Of a stretch of DNA of 64,000 bases, positions 46,934 through 57,551 are shown one piece after another. The stretch spans positions 62,001-126,000 of the forward strand of contig CANHNJ010000002.1 in assembly GCA_947462105.1 (NCBI GenBank), written 5' to 3'. The notes beneath the pieces were generated by a model that saw only the letters and a list, made by a program, of their open reading frames with translations, made no database searches and was not told the origin of the DNA. Origin of the DNA: Alphaproteobacteria bacterium (GTDB taxonomy: Bacteria > Pseudomonadota > Alphaproteobacteria > Micropepsales > Micropepsaceae). The number at the start of each line of letters is the position of its first letter. Position 1 is the first letter of the stretch. A program made the translations under genes and the position numbers.

Positions 46934-46948
46934 TTAGAAAAGTTCTAA
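46934..46948. promoter_or_regulatory. Palindrome resembling an Irr (ICE) box upstream of ahpC
   Basis: TTAGAA-AAG-TTCTAA is a perfect 6+3+6 palindrome located 41-55 bases before the ahpC start. It agrees with the rhizobial iron control element pattern TTTAGAA-N3-TTCTAAA at all but one flanking base. Control by iron or heme status is inferred from the motif. Confidence 0.45.
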
Positions 46949-47013
46949 ATTGAAGGCAAGAGAAAACTTGCCTTTCCCGTCAGGCAGGTTGTCGCGGGTC
47001 TAAACGGCTGAAA

Positions 47014-47517
47014 TCAGTAGAAAATAGGCCAGAACCGCGTCTTCGCCTTCCAGCCGGCCCAGACAAAGGCCAACAGCGTCAGGCCCTGCACCGCGCCGAA
47101 AGCCGGGCCGCCGGGTGCGGGGCCGGGCGGCATGGTGGCATGCAGGGCCGGGACCTTGGTGAAAAGCTGGATCACCAGCACAAAGACATTGAGCCAGAGC
47201 GACGCCACCGCGCCGATGACATAGGCCGTGCGCCAGCGGCCTGCGAGCCGCGCGCCGTAAAGGCCATACAGGGTCGGGGCCAGGATGATCAGCGCCAGCA
47301 CACCGGTGAGCTGCGCCGGGGTGGGCGCACCCGGCGGGCTAAAGAAAACAAAGCCGGTGATGGTGGTCAGGGCGGTGAGGCCCAGGAAGGCGCCGGTCAG
47401 GCGCGGGCAATCGCGGTTCCGCAGCAGCAGCGCCAGAACCCAGAAACCCAGCCCAATGGCGATCAGGCTGATGGCGGTATGGCCAAGGGTTAAGACATCC
47501 GTCGCCAGTTCGGTCAT
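47014..47517 (-). CDS. Multi-pass membrane protein, function unknown
   Basis: The 167-residue protein has four to five hydrophobic helices (ISLIAIGLGFWVLALLL, LTGAFLGLTALTTITGFVFF, LTGVLALIILAPTLYGLYG, TAYVIGAVASLWLNVFVLVI). A Pro/Gly-rich loop precedes the last helix. The family looks like a conserved alphaproteobacterial membrane protein of unknown role. It diverges from yebC across 172 bp in which I see no other gene. Confidence 0.65.
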   Translation of the reverse strand: MTELATDVLTLGHTAISLIAIGLGFWVLALLLRNRDCPRLTGAFLGLTALTTITGFVFFSPPGAPTPAQLTGVLALIILAPTLYGLYGARLAGRWRTAYVIGAVASLWLNVFVLVIQLFTKVPALHATMPPGPAPGGPAFGAVQGLTLLAFVWAGWKAKTRFWPIFY

Positions 47518-47689
47518 TGCGGGCCCCTGAAATTGGTGCGGAAAAATCGCTGCGAAGAACTATGGCCGAGCCTGGCTCCGGCTTTTCGCAGCCGCAAGAT
47601 GGCAGGGCTTGAAAAACGCAGCTTCCTGCGGCTATTGAGCCCGCAAATCGCGCAAAACTTCGCCCCAAAAGCGATCAGGAAACAGGCAG

Positions 47690-48436
47690 ATGGCCGGTCA
47701 CAGTCAGTTCAAGAACATCATGCACCGCAAGGGCAAGCAGGATAAGGAGCGCTCCAAGCTCTTTGCCAAGCTGTCGCGCGAACTGACGGTGGCGGCGAAA
47801 TCGGGCCTGCCCGACCCGGCGCACAATCCGCGCCTGCGCTCCGCGATGATCGCCGCCCGGCAGGAATCCATGCCCAAGGACAATATCGAACGCGCCATCC
47901 AGAAGGCGGTGGGTGGCGGTGACGAGAATTACGACGAGGTCCGTTACGAAGGCCGCGGCCCCGGCGGCGTGGCGCTGATCGTCCAGGCGCTGACCGACAA
48001 CCGCAACCGCACCAGCGCCGATGTGCGCGCCGCCTTCAGCAAGTATGGCGGGGCGATGGCCGAGAATGGCTCGGTCAGCTTCATGTTCGACCATGTCGGC
48101 GTCATCGCCTACCCGCCGCAAAAGGGCGGCGAGGATGCGATGCTGGAAGTGGCGCTCGATGCCGGTGCCGATGAATGTGTCACCAGCGCGGACGGCCACG
48201 AATTCATCAGCGCAATCGACGGCTATGCCGCCGTGCGCGAGGCGCTGGAAGCCAAGCTGGGCCAGCCCGCCTCCGCCGCCATCGTCTGGCGGGCCAAGGA
48301 CAGTGTCGCGGTGGCGGACGATGCCGGCGAGATGCTGGTCAAGCTGATCGACGTGCTGGACGATCACGATGACGTGCAGACCGTCTATGGCAATTACGAA
48401 TTGTCGGACGCGCTGATGGCGAAACTCGGCGCCTGA
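47690..48436 (+). CDS. yebC: YebC/PmpR-family regulatory protein
   Basis: The 248-residue protein begins [20 protein letters not shown] and has the three-domain YebC layout ([51 protein letters not shown]). YebC homologues regulate transcription or assist translation at polyproline stretches. It is often near ruvC-ruvA-ruvB, and here lies 2 kb upstream of them. Its end abuts the convergent mlaD-like gene without a gap. Confidence 0.95.
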   Translation: MAGHSQFKNIMHRKGKQDKERSKLFAKLSRELTVAAKSGLPDPAHNPRLRSAMIAARQESMPKDNIERAIQKAVGGGDENYDEVRYEGRGPGGVALIVQALTDNRNRTSADVRAAFSKYGGAMAENGSVSFMFDHVGVIAYPPQKGGEDAMLEVALDAGADECVTSADGHEFISAIDGYAAVREALEAKLGQPASAAIVWRAKDSVAVADDAGEMLVKLIDVLDDHDDVQTVYGNYELSDALMAKLGA

Positions 48437-48823
48437 TCAGCGCGCGACCAGCATGCCGCCGGGCTGCACGACGGCTTTCGACCGCCCCGGATTGATCGTC
48501 AGCGCCGCGCTGGACAGCATGCCGCTGCCGACGCCCAGGCTGGAATCCACCGGCACCTTGATATCGTCGCGGATGGCGAGCTTCAGCTCCACCGCATAGC
48601 TCTTGTGGTCCAGGGTCAGGCTTTCCACCGTGCCCACCTTCACGCCGCCGATGCGCACATCGGTGCCGGGCTTCAGCCCGTCAGCGGATTTGATCCGGGC
48701 GATCATGGCATAGCTTTTCAGGCTGCCTGTGCCGGTCTGCCACAAAAGAAACACGAGAAATCCCACGCCGAGCGCGATAACGGCGGCGCTGAGCAGGGTT
48801 TCGAAAAGACCGATGCGTTGCAT
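48437..48823 (-). CDS. mlaD: MlaD-like lipid transport protein
   Basis: The 128-residue protein has one N-terminal membrane helix (AAVIALGVGFLVFLLWQTG) and an MCE domain (YAMIARIKSADGLKPGTDVR, IGGVKVGTVESLTLD, VDSSLGVGSGMLSSAALTIN). MlaD binds phospholipids in the periplasm as part of the MlaFEDB transporter. It is somewhat short, and no mlaE, mlaF or mlaC lies in the window, so its partners are elsewhere. Confidence 0.85.
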   Translation of the reverse strand: MQRIGLFETLLSAAVIALGVGFLVFLLWQTGTGSLKSYAMIARIKSADGLKPGTDVRIGGVKVGTVESLTLDHKSYAVELKLAIRDDIKVPVDSSLGVGSGMLSSAALTINPGRSKAVVQPGGMLVAR

Positions 48824-48892
48824 GGGCGCAAACTAGCCCGATGCGGCCAGAATATAAATGGCCATCACGCCGCTGCCCCTTATAGTTGCCGC

Positions 48893-50503
48893 ATGCACGC
48901 TGCCTCGCCCCTGATCGCCATCATTGTCGCCGGCCTTGGCCTGGCCTTTGTCTTCGGCACCGCCGCGCAGCGGCTGCGGCTGCCGCCCCTGGTCGGCTAC
49001 CTGCTGGCGGGCGTGGTGGTGGGGCCGTTCACCCCCGGTTTTGTTGCCGATACCCATCTGACGCTGCAACTGGCCGAGATCGGCGTCGTGCTGCTGATGT
49101 TCGGCGTCGGACTCAAGCTCAAGCCCGCCGAACTGCTTTCGGTGAAGGGCATCGCCGGGGTGGGCGCGCCACTGCAGATGGCGGTGATCACCGTGCTGGG
49201 ACTGGGCGTGGCGCTGTTCCTGGGCTGGACGCCGGGTGAAGGCGTGGTCTTTGGATTGTGTCTCTCGGTGGCCTCCACCGTGGTGGTGATGCGGGCGCTG
49301 GAAGACCGCCGCCAGGCCGAAACCCAGCGCGGCCGTGTCGCCATCGGCTGGCTGGTGGTGCAGGACCTGATGACCGTGCTGGTATTGGTGGTGCTGCCGC
49401 CGCTGGCCGGGGTGCTGAAGGGCGAAGCGGTGGCGACGGGCGAACTGGCGCGGGCGCTGGCCGTCACCGCCGGCAAGCTGGGCCTGTTCGCCGTGCTGAT
49501 GCTGGTGGTGGGCCGCCGCGTCATCCCGGCGATCCTGCATTACATCGCCCATACCGGCAGCCGCGAGCTGTTCCGCCTGGCGGTGCTGTCGGTGGCGCTG
49601 GGCGTCGCCTTTATCGCCGCCGCCGCCTTTGGGGTTTCCATTGCGCTGGGCGCCTTCTTCGCCGGCATGTTGCTGTCGGGTTCGCAGCTTTCCCAGCGCG
49701 CCGCCGAGGAATCGCTGCCGCTGCGCGATGCCTTCGCGGTGCTGTTCTTCGTCTCGGTCGGCATGCTGTTCGATCCGCGCGTCTTCCTGAACGCGCCGGG
49801 CGCGCTGGCGCTGACCTTTGCCGTGGTAATGGCGGGCGCCGCCATCGCCTATCTGCTGCTGCGGCTGCGCAAGGTGGGGCCCGCCGCCGCCGTCACCGTC
49901 GCGGTGGCGCTGGCGCAGATCGGCGAATTCTCCTTCATCCTCGCCGATCTCGGCATCAGCCTGGATATCCTGCGGCCCGGCGCGCGCGACCTGATTTTGG
50001 GCGCCTCCATCCTCTCCATCCTGATCAATCCGCTGCTCTTCGCGCTGGCCGCGAAGAAGGAAGAAGCGCCGAACGAGCCCGATCGGCCACAGCCGGTGCC
50101 GCAGACCACGACCCTGACCGGGCATACCGTGCTGGTGGGTTATGGCCGGGTCGGCAAGCTGATCGCCGATGGCCTGGACGGCGCGCAGCCGCTGCTGGTG
50201 ATCGAGGAAGGCGCGGTGGGTACGCCAGGCATCGCCCATATCCGCGGCAATGCCGCCAAGGACGAAGTGCTGGCGGCGGCAAATCTGGGCGCGGCGCGGC
50301 TGTTGTTCGTGGCGATCCCGCAGGCCTTCGAGGCGGGCCAGATCGTGCAGCAGGCGCGGCGGGCCAATCCCAGCCTGCCCATCATCGCCCGTGCCCATTT
50401 CGATGCCGAGGTCGATCATCTGCAGAAGATGGGCGCGACCTTTGTGGTCATGGGCGAGCGCGAGATCGCGATGGCCATGCTGGGCTTTGCCAAAAGTCCG
50501 TGA
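48893..50503 (+). CDS. KefB/YbaL-type monovalent cation:proton antiporter
   Basis: The 536-residue protein has about twelve membrane helices of the CPA2 family (LVGYLLAGVVVGPFTPGF, GVVLLMFGVGLKLKPAEL, VASTVVVMRALEDRR), then a cytosolic TrkA-N/RCK NAD-binding domain (HTVLVGYGRVGKLIADGLDG, IARAHFDAEVDHLQKMGATF). This layout is nearest to YbaL/RosB and KefB-like exchangers for potassium or sodium. I start at the ATG at 48893. TATAGT lies seven bases before it, so a nearly leaderless transcript is possible. Confidence 0.9.
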   Translation: MHAASPLIAIIVAGLGLAFVFGTAAQRLRLPPLVGYLLAGVVVGPFTPGFVADTHLTLQLAEIGVVLLMFGVGLKLKPAELLSVKGIAGVGAPLQMAVITVLGLGVALFLGWTPGEGVVFGLCLSVASTVVVMRALEDRRQAETQRGRVAIGWLVVQDLMTVLVLVVLPPLAGVLKGEAVATGELARALAVTAGKLGLFAVLMLVVGRRVIPAILHYIAHTGSRELFRLAVLSVALGVAFIAAAAFGVSIALGAFFAGMLLSGSQLSQRAAEESLPLRDAFAVLFFVSVGMLFDPRVFLNAPGALALTFAVVMAGAAIAYLLLRLRKVGPAAAVTVAVALAQIGEFSFILADLGISLDILRPGARDLILGASILSILINPLLFALAAKKEEAPNEPDRPQPVPQTTTLTGHTVLVGYGRVGKLIADGLDGAQPLLVIEEGAVGTPGIAHIRGNAAKDEVLAAANLGAARLLFVAIPQAFEAGQIVQQARRANPSLPIIARAHFDAEVDHLQKMGATFVVMGEREIAMAMLGFAKSP

Positions 50504-50556
50504 AGCCGTGCGGAAGCGGGTGGAATTAACCCGAACATAAAGGGTACAAACACCCT

Positions 50557-51075
50557 ATGCGCGAGGCGATTCGCATTATGGGTCTGGACCCCGGCCTTGC
50601 GGCCATGGGCTGGGGCGTGATCGCCGTTTCCGGTTCGCGCCTGACCCACATCGCGCATGGTGTCATCGCCACCAAGCCCGCCATCGGGCTGGGCGCGCGG
50701 CTGATGGAATTGCATCGCGTCCTGGTCACCGTCATTGCCGAACATGGCCCCACCGCCATCGCGGTGGAGCAGGCTTTCGTGGCGAAAGATCCGCAAGCGG
50801 CGCTGAAGCTCGGCCATGCCCGTGCCGTGGCGCTGCTGGCGGCGGCGCAGGCGGGGCTGGAGATCGCCGAATACGCCCCCAACCAGATCAAGAAATGCGT
50901 GGTCGGCGCGGGGCATGCCGGAAAAGAGCAGGTGCAGTTCATGGTCAAGCGCCTGCTGCCCGCCTGTGGCGTCGCGCATGCGCGTTTGGGGGCGGACGCC
51001 GCCGACGCGCTGGCCGCCGCTATCGCGCATGCCCATCTTTCGACGACACGCGCCCGCGTGCTGGCGGCGTCATGA
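50557..51075 (+). CDS. ruvC: Crossover junction endodeoxyribonuclease RuvC
   Basis: The 172-residue resolvase cuts Holliday junctions. The acidic metal site is Asp11 (MGLDPGL), Glu71 (AVEQAFV), and Asp147/Asp150 (GADAADALAAAI). KDPQAALKLGHARAVALLAA and YAPNQIKKCVVGAGHAGKEQ are typical RuvC sequences. The stop overlaps the ruvA start. Head of the ruvC-ruvA-ruvB-ybgC operon. Confidence 0.96.
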   Translation: MREAIRIMGLDPGLAAMGWGVIAVSGSRLTHIAHGVIATKPAIGLGARLMELHRVLVTVIAEHGPTAIAVEQAFVAKDPQAALKLGHARAVALLAAAQAGLEIAEYAPNQIKKCVVGAGHAGKEQVQFMVKRLLPACGVAHARLGADAADALAAAIAHAHLSTTRARVLAAS

Positions 51076-51673
51076 TCGGCAAGCTGACTGGTACCGTGGA
51101 CAGCATCGCGGAAGACGCAGTGATCCTCGATGTGAACGGCGTTGGCTACCTGGTGCAGTGCCCGTCTTCGACGCTTTCGCGGCTGAGCGCCGGGGCGCAT
51201 GCCTCGCTGATGATCGAGATGAAGGTGAGCGAGGACGCCATCCGGCTTTTCGGCTTTGTCTCGGCGGAAGAACGCGAATGGTTCCGGCTGTTGCAGACGG
51301 TGCAGAGCGTGGGATCGAAAGTGGCGCTGGCGATCCTGTCCACGCTATCGCCGCGCGACCTGCAACGGGCGCTGGCGCTGGGCGACAAGGCGATGATCGG
51401 CCGTGCGCCCGGCGTCGGGCCCAAGCTGGCGCTGCGGCTGACGACCGAACTCAAGGACAAGGCCCCGGCGATGATGTTGCGCGGCGAAGCCCATAACGAC
51501 ATGCCCGTGGCCGTAGCGCCGCGCGGCGCCGAAGCCGACGCGGTGGCGGCGCTGCTCAAGCTGGGCTATTCCGAAAGCATCGCCGCCACGTCGGTGGCCA
51601 AGGTGGCAAACGACCTGGGTGAGGCCGAAGCGGGCGTGCTGATCCGCGAGGCGTTGCGCAACATGGGCAAGGC

Positions 51674-51677
<4 letters not shown>
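51072..51677 (+). CDS. ruvA: Holliday junction DNA helicase subunit RuvA
   Basis: The 201-residue protein starts [20 protein letters not shown] and has the OB-fold domain I, helix-hairpin-helix domain II ([20 protein letters not shown] and [20 protein letters not shown]) and the flexible linker to domain III ([18 protein letters not shown]). It binds four-way junctions and loads RuvB. Overlaps both neighbours by four bases. Confidence 0.96.
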
Positions 51678-52704
<1,027 letters not shown>

Positions 52705-52708
<4 letters not shown>

Positions 52709-53190
52709 CGGCGACGGGCAACCTCAATGGGCCCAATTTGAACGGCCTGGGCCGCTTCGAGGGCAAGACCCACCTCTTGCCGGTCAGCGTCTATTACGAG
52801 GATACCGACCTGTCGGGCTTCGTCTATCACGCCAATTACCTGCGCTTCATGGAGCGGGCCCGCACCGAGTTCTTCCGCCTGGCCGGGTTCTCCAAGCTGG
52901 CGGGGCTGGAAGCCGAAGAGCCCTTCGCCTGGGCCATCCGCCGTGCCGACATCGATTTCCGCAAGCCCGCCCGGCTGGACGACGTGCTGACAGTGAAAAC
53001 CCTGCTCACCAGCCTGTCGGGCGCGCGCCTGCATGCCCTGCAGCAGATCGTCCATGGGCAGACCTTGCTGGTGGAAGGACGGATCGAAGCGTGTCTTGTC
53101 ACGTTGACGGGTAAGCCGCGCCGCCTGCCGGAAAAGGTGCGCACGCTGCTGACGCCATTCCTTTACGAGCCCCCCACTTCCGATGGATAA
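52705..53190 (+). CDS. ybgC: Acyl-CoA thioesterase YbgC (Tol-Pal associated)
   Basis: The 161-residue hotdog-fold thioesterase has the 4HBT motif [20 protein letters not shown] with catalytic Asp35. The N-terminal 20 residues (Asn/Gly-rich) are an extension. It lies between ruvB, which it overlaps, and tolQ, 86 bp on, as in many proteobacteria where ybgC opens the tol-pal cluster. Confidence 0.93.
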
Positions 53191-53276
53191 GCCTTAAGTC
53201 TTATTGTCAAACTTCGGCCTTAACTTTTCGGCCCTCTGCCGCCAGATCGGCACATTCACGCGCGAAGGTTGTTCCC

Positions 53277-54122
53277 ATGCCCCGGATTCTTGCCGTAATC
53301 GCCATCCTGTTTCTCGGCCTTGGCCAGCCCGCCTTTGCACAGGCCCCCATCGCCGCGCCGACCGAGCGGGTGGAGACCGGAATCGTGGCCGCCCCGGCCG
53401 GCGTGATCGACGCCAGCGGCGCGGCGGTGGCCATGGGCACCAGCGGCATCGGCCTGATCGACACCTTCCTGCGCGCCGACGTGGTGGGCAAGAGCGTGAT
53501 GGTGATCCTGGCGCTGGCCTCGCTCTGGTCCTGGACCATCATCTTCAACAAGATTTTCCTGATCAGCGGCCTCAAGCGCAAGGCGAAGAAATTCGAGCAG
53601 GTCTTCTGGTCGGGCCAGTCGCTGGACGAGCTCTACCAGCAATTCGCCAACACCAACGACCATCCCATGTCGGCCATTTTTGTCGCCGCCTTGCGCGAAT
53701 GGCGGCGCGCCTTCGAAGGCGCGCCGCTGCGCGAGTCGCTGGTGGCCGGTGTCAAGGACCGCATCGAAAAGGCGATGAACGTCACCATCCTGCGCGAGAC
53801 CGACGGGCTGGAGCGCCAGTTGGGCCAGCTCGCCACCATCGGCGCCGTGGCGCCCTTCATCGGCCTGTTCGGCACCGTCTGGGGCATCATGAACAGCTTC
53901 TCCGCCATCGCGGCGCGCCACGATACCACCCTGGCCGTGGTCGCGCCGGGCATCGCCGAGGCGCTGTTCGCCACCGCAGCGGGCCTCTTCGCGGCCATTC
54001 CCGCCGTCATCTTCTACAACCGCTTCGTGGCCGAGATCGGCCGCTATACCAACCAGCTCGATGCCTTCGCGGACGAGTTCTCGGCCATCCTGTCGCGCCA
54101 GCTTGACGAGAAGATCCGCTGA
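53277..54122 (+). CDS. tolQ: Tol-Pal system proton channel subunit TolQ, with N-terminal signal-like extension
   Basis: The 281-residue protein contains the standard TolQ from about Met53 ([20 protein letters not shown]) with three membrane helices, and the conserved [20 protein letters not shown] and [20 protein letters not shown]. TolQ and TolR form the proton-driven motor for outer-membrane constriction. Unusual is an extra N-terminal stretch of about 52 residues that looks like a cleavable signal peptide ([20 protein letters not shown]). The ATG at 53277 has GAAGG before it, which supports the long form. Overlaps tolR. Confidence 0.93.
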   Translation: MPRILAVIAILFLGLGQPAFAQAPIAAPTERVETGIVAAPAGVIDASGAAVAMGTSGIGLIDTFLRADVVGKSVMVILALASLWSWTIIFNKIFLISGLKRKAKKFEQVFWSGQSLDELYQQFANTNDHPMSAIFVAALREWRRAFEGAPLRESLVAGVKDRIEKAMNVTILRETDGLERQLGQLATIGAVAPFIGLFGTVWGIMNSFSAIAARHDTTLAVVAPGIAEALFATAAGLFAAIPAVIFYNRFVAEIGRYTNQLDAFADEFSAILSRQLDEKIR

Positions 54123-54571
54123 TGGCTGGCGGCATCCAGGCCATGAACAAGCGTGGGCGCGGGCGCAGCCGGCGCGGCGCCATGTCCGAGATCAACGTCA
54201 CGCCCTTCGTGGACGTGATGCTGGTGCTGCTGATCGTCTTCATGGTGACGGCGCCGCTGCTGACCGTCGGCGTGCCGGTGGATTTGCCCAAGACCCGCGC
54301 CCCGGCGCTGGGCCAGGACAAGGAGCCGCTCTCGGTCACCGTCGCCAAGGACGGCACCGTCTTCCTGCAGAAGCTGCCCGTGGCGCTGGACGAACTGGTG
54401 CCCAAGCTCACCGCCATCGCGGGGGCCGGCTATGACCAGCGCATCTTCGTGCGCGGCGACCAGACCGTGGGCTATGGCAAGGTCATGGAAGTGATGGGCA
54501 TGCTGTCGGCCGCCGGCTTCACCCGTATCGGACTCGTCACCGATGTCCCTAGCCCAGACCAGCAGCGCTAA
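54122..54571 (+). CDS. tolR: Tol-Pal system protein TolR
   Basis: The 149-residue protein has a basic N-terminus (KRGRGRSRRGAMSEINVTPF), one membrane helix with the key Asp (VDVMLVLLIVFMVTAPLL) and a periplasmic domain with IFVRGDQTVGYGKVMEVMGM. It partners TolQ as ExbD does ExbB. The last 29 bases overlap tolA in another frame. Confidence 0.94.
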   Translation: MAGGIQAMNKRGRGRSRRGAMSEINVTPFVDVMLVLLIVFMVTAPLLTVGVPVDLPKTRAPALGQDKEPLSVTVAKDGTVFLQKLPVALDELVPKLTAIAGAGYDQRIFVRGDQTVGYGKVMEVMGMLSAAGFTRIGLVTDVPSPDQQR

Positions 54572-55304
54572 ACCGCGCCTGCGCGGCCGGCCCACCACGG
54601 CCAGGCGCGCGCCCTATGGCGCGCCCGCCGCGCTGCTGCTGCACGGGCTGGGCGTGGCCGTCATGATGTTCGCCTTCCGGAGCAATCTCGACCTGGCCGA
54701 AACCCATGTCGTGCCGGTGGAACTGGTGATCGCAGAGCAGACCAACGTCGCGGCGGCCGCCCCGGCCGCGCTGCCGGACGAGACGTTCGAGCGCCCGCCG
54801 CTGGAAGCGCTGGCGCCGCCGCCCGAGCCCGATATCGCCGAGCCCGCGCCGGTGGAAGCCAAGGCGCCGGAATTCAAGGTCGCGCCGCCGCCGCGCGAAC
54901 AGCGCAACGACATCAACGACCTGCTCAACCAGTTGACCAAGCCCGATCGCACTGCGGTGCGCACCGCGCCGCGTGCCACCGAAGCGACCGGCGCCGCCAA
55001 CATGGCCACGGCCACCCTGGCAGATGCCCTGCGCAGCCAGATCCGCAATTGCTGGAATCCCATTCCCGGTGCGCCCAATCCGGCGGATCAGGTGGTATCC
55101 TTCGGCCTGCGCCTGAACCGCGATGGCACCGTGGCGGCGCTGGAATTGCTGACCATGAGTGGCAACGCCTATACGGCGGCGGCGGCGGAAGCGGCCAGCC
55201 GCGCCATTTATCAGTGCCAGCCTTATCGCCTGCCGGTGGAACGTTATAGCCAGTGGCAGGAATTCCGGCCGTTGCGCTTCGATCCGCGGCAGATGCTGCA
55301 GTGA
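54543..55304 (+). CDS. tolA: Tol-Pal system protein TolA (short form)
   Basis: The 253-residue protein has a basic N-terminus, one membrane anchor (APAALLLHGLGVAVMMFAFR), a Pro/Ala/Glu-rich spacer and a C-terminal TonB/TolA-like domain (ADALRSQIRNCWNPIPGAPN, YQCQPYRLPVERYSQWQEFR). The long helical domain II of E. coli TolA is replaced by a short proline-rich spacer, usual in alphaproteobacteria. It links the inner membrane motor to TolB/Pal. Starts inside tolR. Confidence 0.88.
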   Translation: MSLAQTSSAKPRLRGRPTTARRAPYGAPAALLLHGLGVAVMMFAFRSNLDLAETHVVPVELVIAEQTNVAAAAPAALPDETFERPPLEALAPPPEPDIAEPAPVEAKAPEFKVAPPPREQRNDINDLLNQLTKPDRTAVRTAPRATEATGAANMATATLADALRSQIRNCWNPIPGAPNPADQVVSFGLRLNRDGTVAALELLTMSGNAYTAAAAEAASRAIYQCQPYRLPVERYSQWQEFRPLRFDPRQMLQ

Positions 55305-55344
55305 GGCTTGCAACACGTGACCGGGTCAGGATGTTGAAGAGGGT

Positions 55345-56667
55345 ATGGAGACCATGATGAAGAAGATGATCCTGGCCTTGGCCGCCGTCACGGCGCTGTT
55401 CGTGGCCGCGCCCCGTCCCGCCGCCGCCGCCATCGCGGTGGACGTCACCCAGGGCAACATCCAGCCCCTGCCCATCGCCATTCCCGACTTCGTGCCCATC
55501 GGCAATGACGGCGGGGCCGCCGCCCGCATCGCCGCCGTGGTGCGCGCCGACCTGGAACGCTCCGGCCTGTTCCGCCCGCTCGATCCCAAATCCTTCGTGG
55601 ACCGCATCACCGACATCAACACGGTGCCCAATTTCGCCAACTGGCGCGTGATCAATGCGCAGGGCCTGGTGGCCGGTTCGGTGACGGCGCAGCCCGATGG
55701 CCGCCTGCGGGTGGATTTCCGGCTCTGGGATGTCTTTGGTTCCAGCCAGATGCTGGGCATGCAGTATGCCACCACGCCGGAAAACTGGCGGCGCATCGCC
55801 CATCTGGTGTCCGACGCCATCTATGAGCGCATCACGGGCGAGAAGGGCTATTTCGACACCCGCATCGTCTTCATCTCGGAGAGTGGCCCGGCGTTGAGCC
55901 GTACTCGCCGCCTCACCATCATGGACCAGGATGGCGCCAACCCCAATTACCTGACGCCGGGCAGCTACATGGTGCTGACGCCGCGCTTCAATCCCACGGC
56001 GCAGATGATCGCCTATATGAGCTATATCGGCGGCAAGCCGCGCGTCTATCTGTTCGACATCGAGAGCGGCAAGCAGGAACGGCTGGGCGATTTTCCCAAC
56101 ATGACCTTCAGCCCGCGCTTCTCGCCCGACGGCAACCGGGTGGCGATGACGCTGGAGAATGGCGGCAATTCCGACATCTACATCATGGACCTGCGCAACC
56201 GCGCCATGACGCGGCTGACCAGCGATCCGGGCATCGACACCGCGCCGTCCTTCTCGCCCGACGGCACCCAGATCGTGTTCGAAAGCGATCGCGGCGGCAC
56301 GCAGCAGATCTATGTGATGAATGTGGATGGCTCGAACCAGCGTCGCGTCAGCTTCGGCGCCGGGCGCAGCGGCACGCCGGTCTGGAGCCCGCGCGGCGAC
56401 CTGATCGCCTTCACCCGGCAGGCCAATGGCCGCTTCAACATCGGCGTGATGCGGCCCGATGGTTCGGCGGAGCGGATCATCTCCACCGGCTATCACGATG
56501 AAGGCCCCACCTGGGCGCCCAATGGCCGGGTGCTGATGTACACGCGCGAAGGGCAGGGCGGGGCGGCGGCCCAGATCTTCTCCATCGATGTTTTCGGGCG
56601 TAACGAGCGGCGGGTGCAGACCCCCGGCAGCGCCTCCGATCCCGCCTGGTCGCCGGCCATCCAATAA
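55345..56667 (+). CDS. tolB: Tol-Pal system beta-propeller protein TolB
   Basis: The 440-residue periplasmic protein has a signal peptide ([20 protein letters not shown]), the TolB N-terminal domain (about 30-165) and a six-bladed WD40-like propeller with repeated SPDG blocks ([40 protein letters not shown]). It binds Pal and TolA. Start at 55345, 55354 or 55357 are all possible (ATGGAGACCATGATG); the signal peptide is complete in each. Confidence 0.95.
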   Translation: METMMKKMILALAAVTALFVAAPRPAAAAIAVDVTQGNIQPLPIAIPDFVPIGNDGGAAARIAAVVRADLERSGLFRPLDPKSFVDRITDINTVPNFANWRVINAQGLVAGSVTAQPDGRLRVDFRLWDVFGSSQMLGMQYATTPENWRRIAHLVSDAIYERITGEKGYFDTRIVFISESGPALSRTRRLTIMDQDGANPNYLTPGSYMVLTPRFNPTAQMIAYMSYIGGKPRVYLFDIESGKQERLGDFPNMTFSPRFSPDGNRVAMTLENGGNSDIYIMDLRNRAMTRLTSDPGIDTAPSFSPDGTQIVFESDRGGTQQIYVMNVDGSNQRRVSFGAGRSGTPVWSPRGDLIAFTRQANGRFNIGVMRPDGSAERIISTGYHDEGPTWAPNGRVLMYTREGQGGAAAQIFSIDVFGRNERRVQTPGSASDPAWSPAIQ

Positions 56668-56881
56668 GACGGCTCTTTTGATTCTCCGGGGTTGCCCTGA
56701 TGATTCAATTGGCTAGGATTGGCATGCGGCTCACATAAAAAATTCTCGGTACCGCCCGATTGGGAACATGATTTTTGGCTCTTTTTGGCCCGTTGGGCGT
56801 TGCTGATTTCAGGTGCTTTTGATTTTTCCGCGCCCATTGGGCTGTACCACGGCATTTGTTCTGCTCAGGAGATTGCAAATC

Positions 56882-57433
56882 ATGAAGAATTTCACGCGTC
56901 TGGCCCAGATCGCCAGTGTCTCGGCCCTCCTGCTGGCGGGCGCCTGCACCAGCCGGCCCGAAGCCGTCGCAACCGCCCCGCCGCCGCCGCCCCCGCCGCC
57001 GGCCGCTGCGCCTGCGCCCGCACCGCTGCCCCCGGCCCCGCCGCCGCCGCGCGGCCCGATCCCCGGCAGCGCCGAAGATTTCCGCGTCAATGTCGGCGAC
57101 ACCGTGCATTTCGGCTACGACGCCTATGCGGTGCAGGATTCTGACCGCGCCACGCTGCAGAAACAGGCCACCTGGCTGGGCCAGTATCCCAATGTGCGCG
57201 CCACCGTCGAAGGCCATGCCGACGAACGCGGCACGCGCGAATACAATCTTGCGCTGGGCGCGCGCCGCGCCAACGCCGTGAAGGAGTATATGGTGAGCCT
57301 GGGCGTTTCCGCCGCGCGGGTCGATACCGTCTCCTATGGCAAGGAGCGTCCGATGTGCGCCGAGTCCAACGAAGCCTGCTGGGGCCAGAACCGTCGTGGC
57401 ATCACCGTGGTGGCCGGCGGCGCCGGTTCGTAA
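56882..57433 (+). CDS. pal: Peptidoglycan-associated lipoprotein Pal
   Basis: The 183-residue protein has a lipobox LAGAC (Cys22), a Pro/Ala-rich linker of about 35 residues with eight prolines in a row, and an OmpA-type domain binding peptidoglycan: VHFGYDAYAVQDSDRATLQ, VEGHADERGTREYNLALGAR and RANAVKEYMVSLGV. The polyproline run predicts dependence on EF-P. GGAG lies 10 bases before the ATG. The 214-bp gap after tolB is relatively AT-rich and may hold a separate pal promoter. Confidence 0.95.
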   Translation: MKNFTRLAQIASVSALLLAGACTSRPEAVATAPPPPPPPPAAAPAPAPLPPAPPPPRGPIPGSAEDFRVNVGDTVHFGYDAYAVQDSDRATLQKQATWLGQYPNVRATVEGHADERGTREYNLALGARRANAVKEYMVSLGVSAARVDTVSYGKERPMCAESNEACWGQNRRGITVVAGGAGS

Positions 57434-57501
57434 AAGCGCCCGCTTGTGAGTTCAGGGAAGCGCCCGCCCAGCGCAAGCGTTGGGCGGCGCGACCATCAAA
57501 T

Positions 57502-57537
57502 AAGGGCGTGGGGGTCAAGACCCCGCGCCCTTTTTGC
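57502..57537 (+). terminator. Intrinsic terminator after pal
   Basis: AAGGGCGTGGGG (57502-57513) pairs with CCCCGCGCCCTT (57521-57532), one T-G wobble included, and TTTTT follows. It ends 15 bases before cpoB, so part of the transcripts probably read through. Confidence 0.75.
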
Positions 57538-57551
57538 CAAAAGGTAGGTTC

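Noticed and set aside
57465-57486. CGCCCA/TGGGCG hairpin after pal as a terminator
   Set aside because: No T-run follows; the functional terminator is the next hairpin at 57502-57537.
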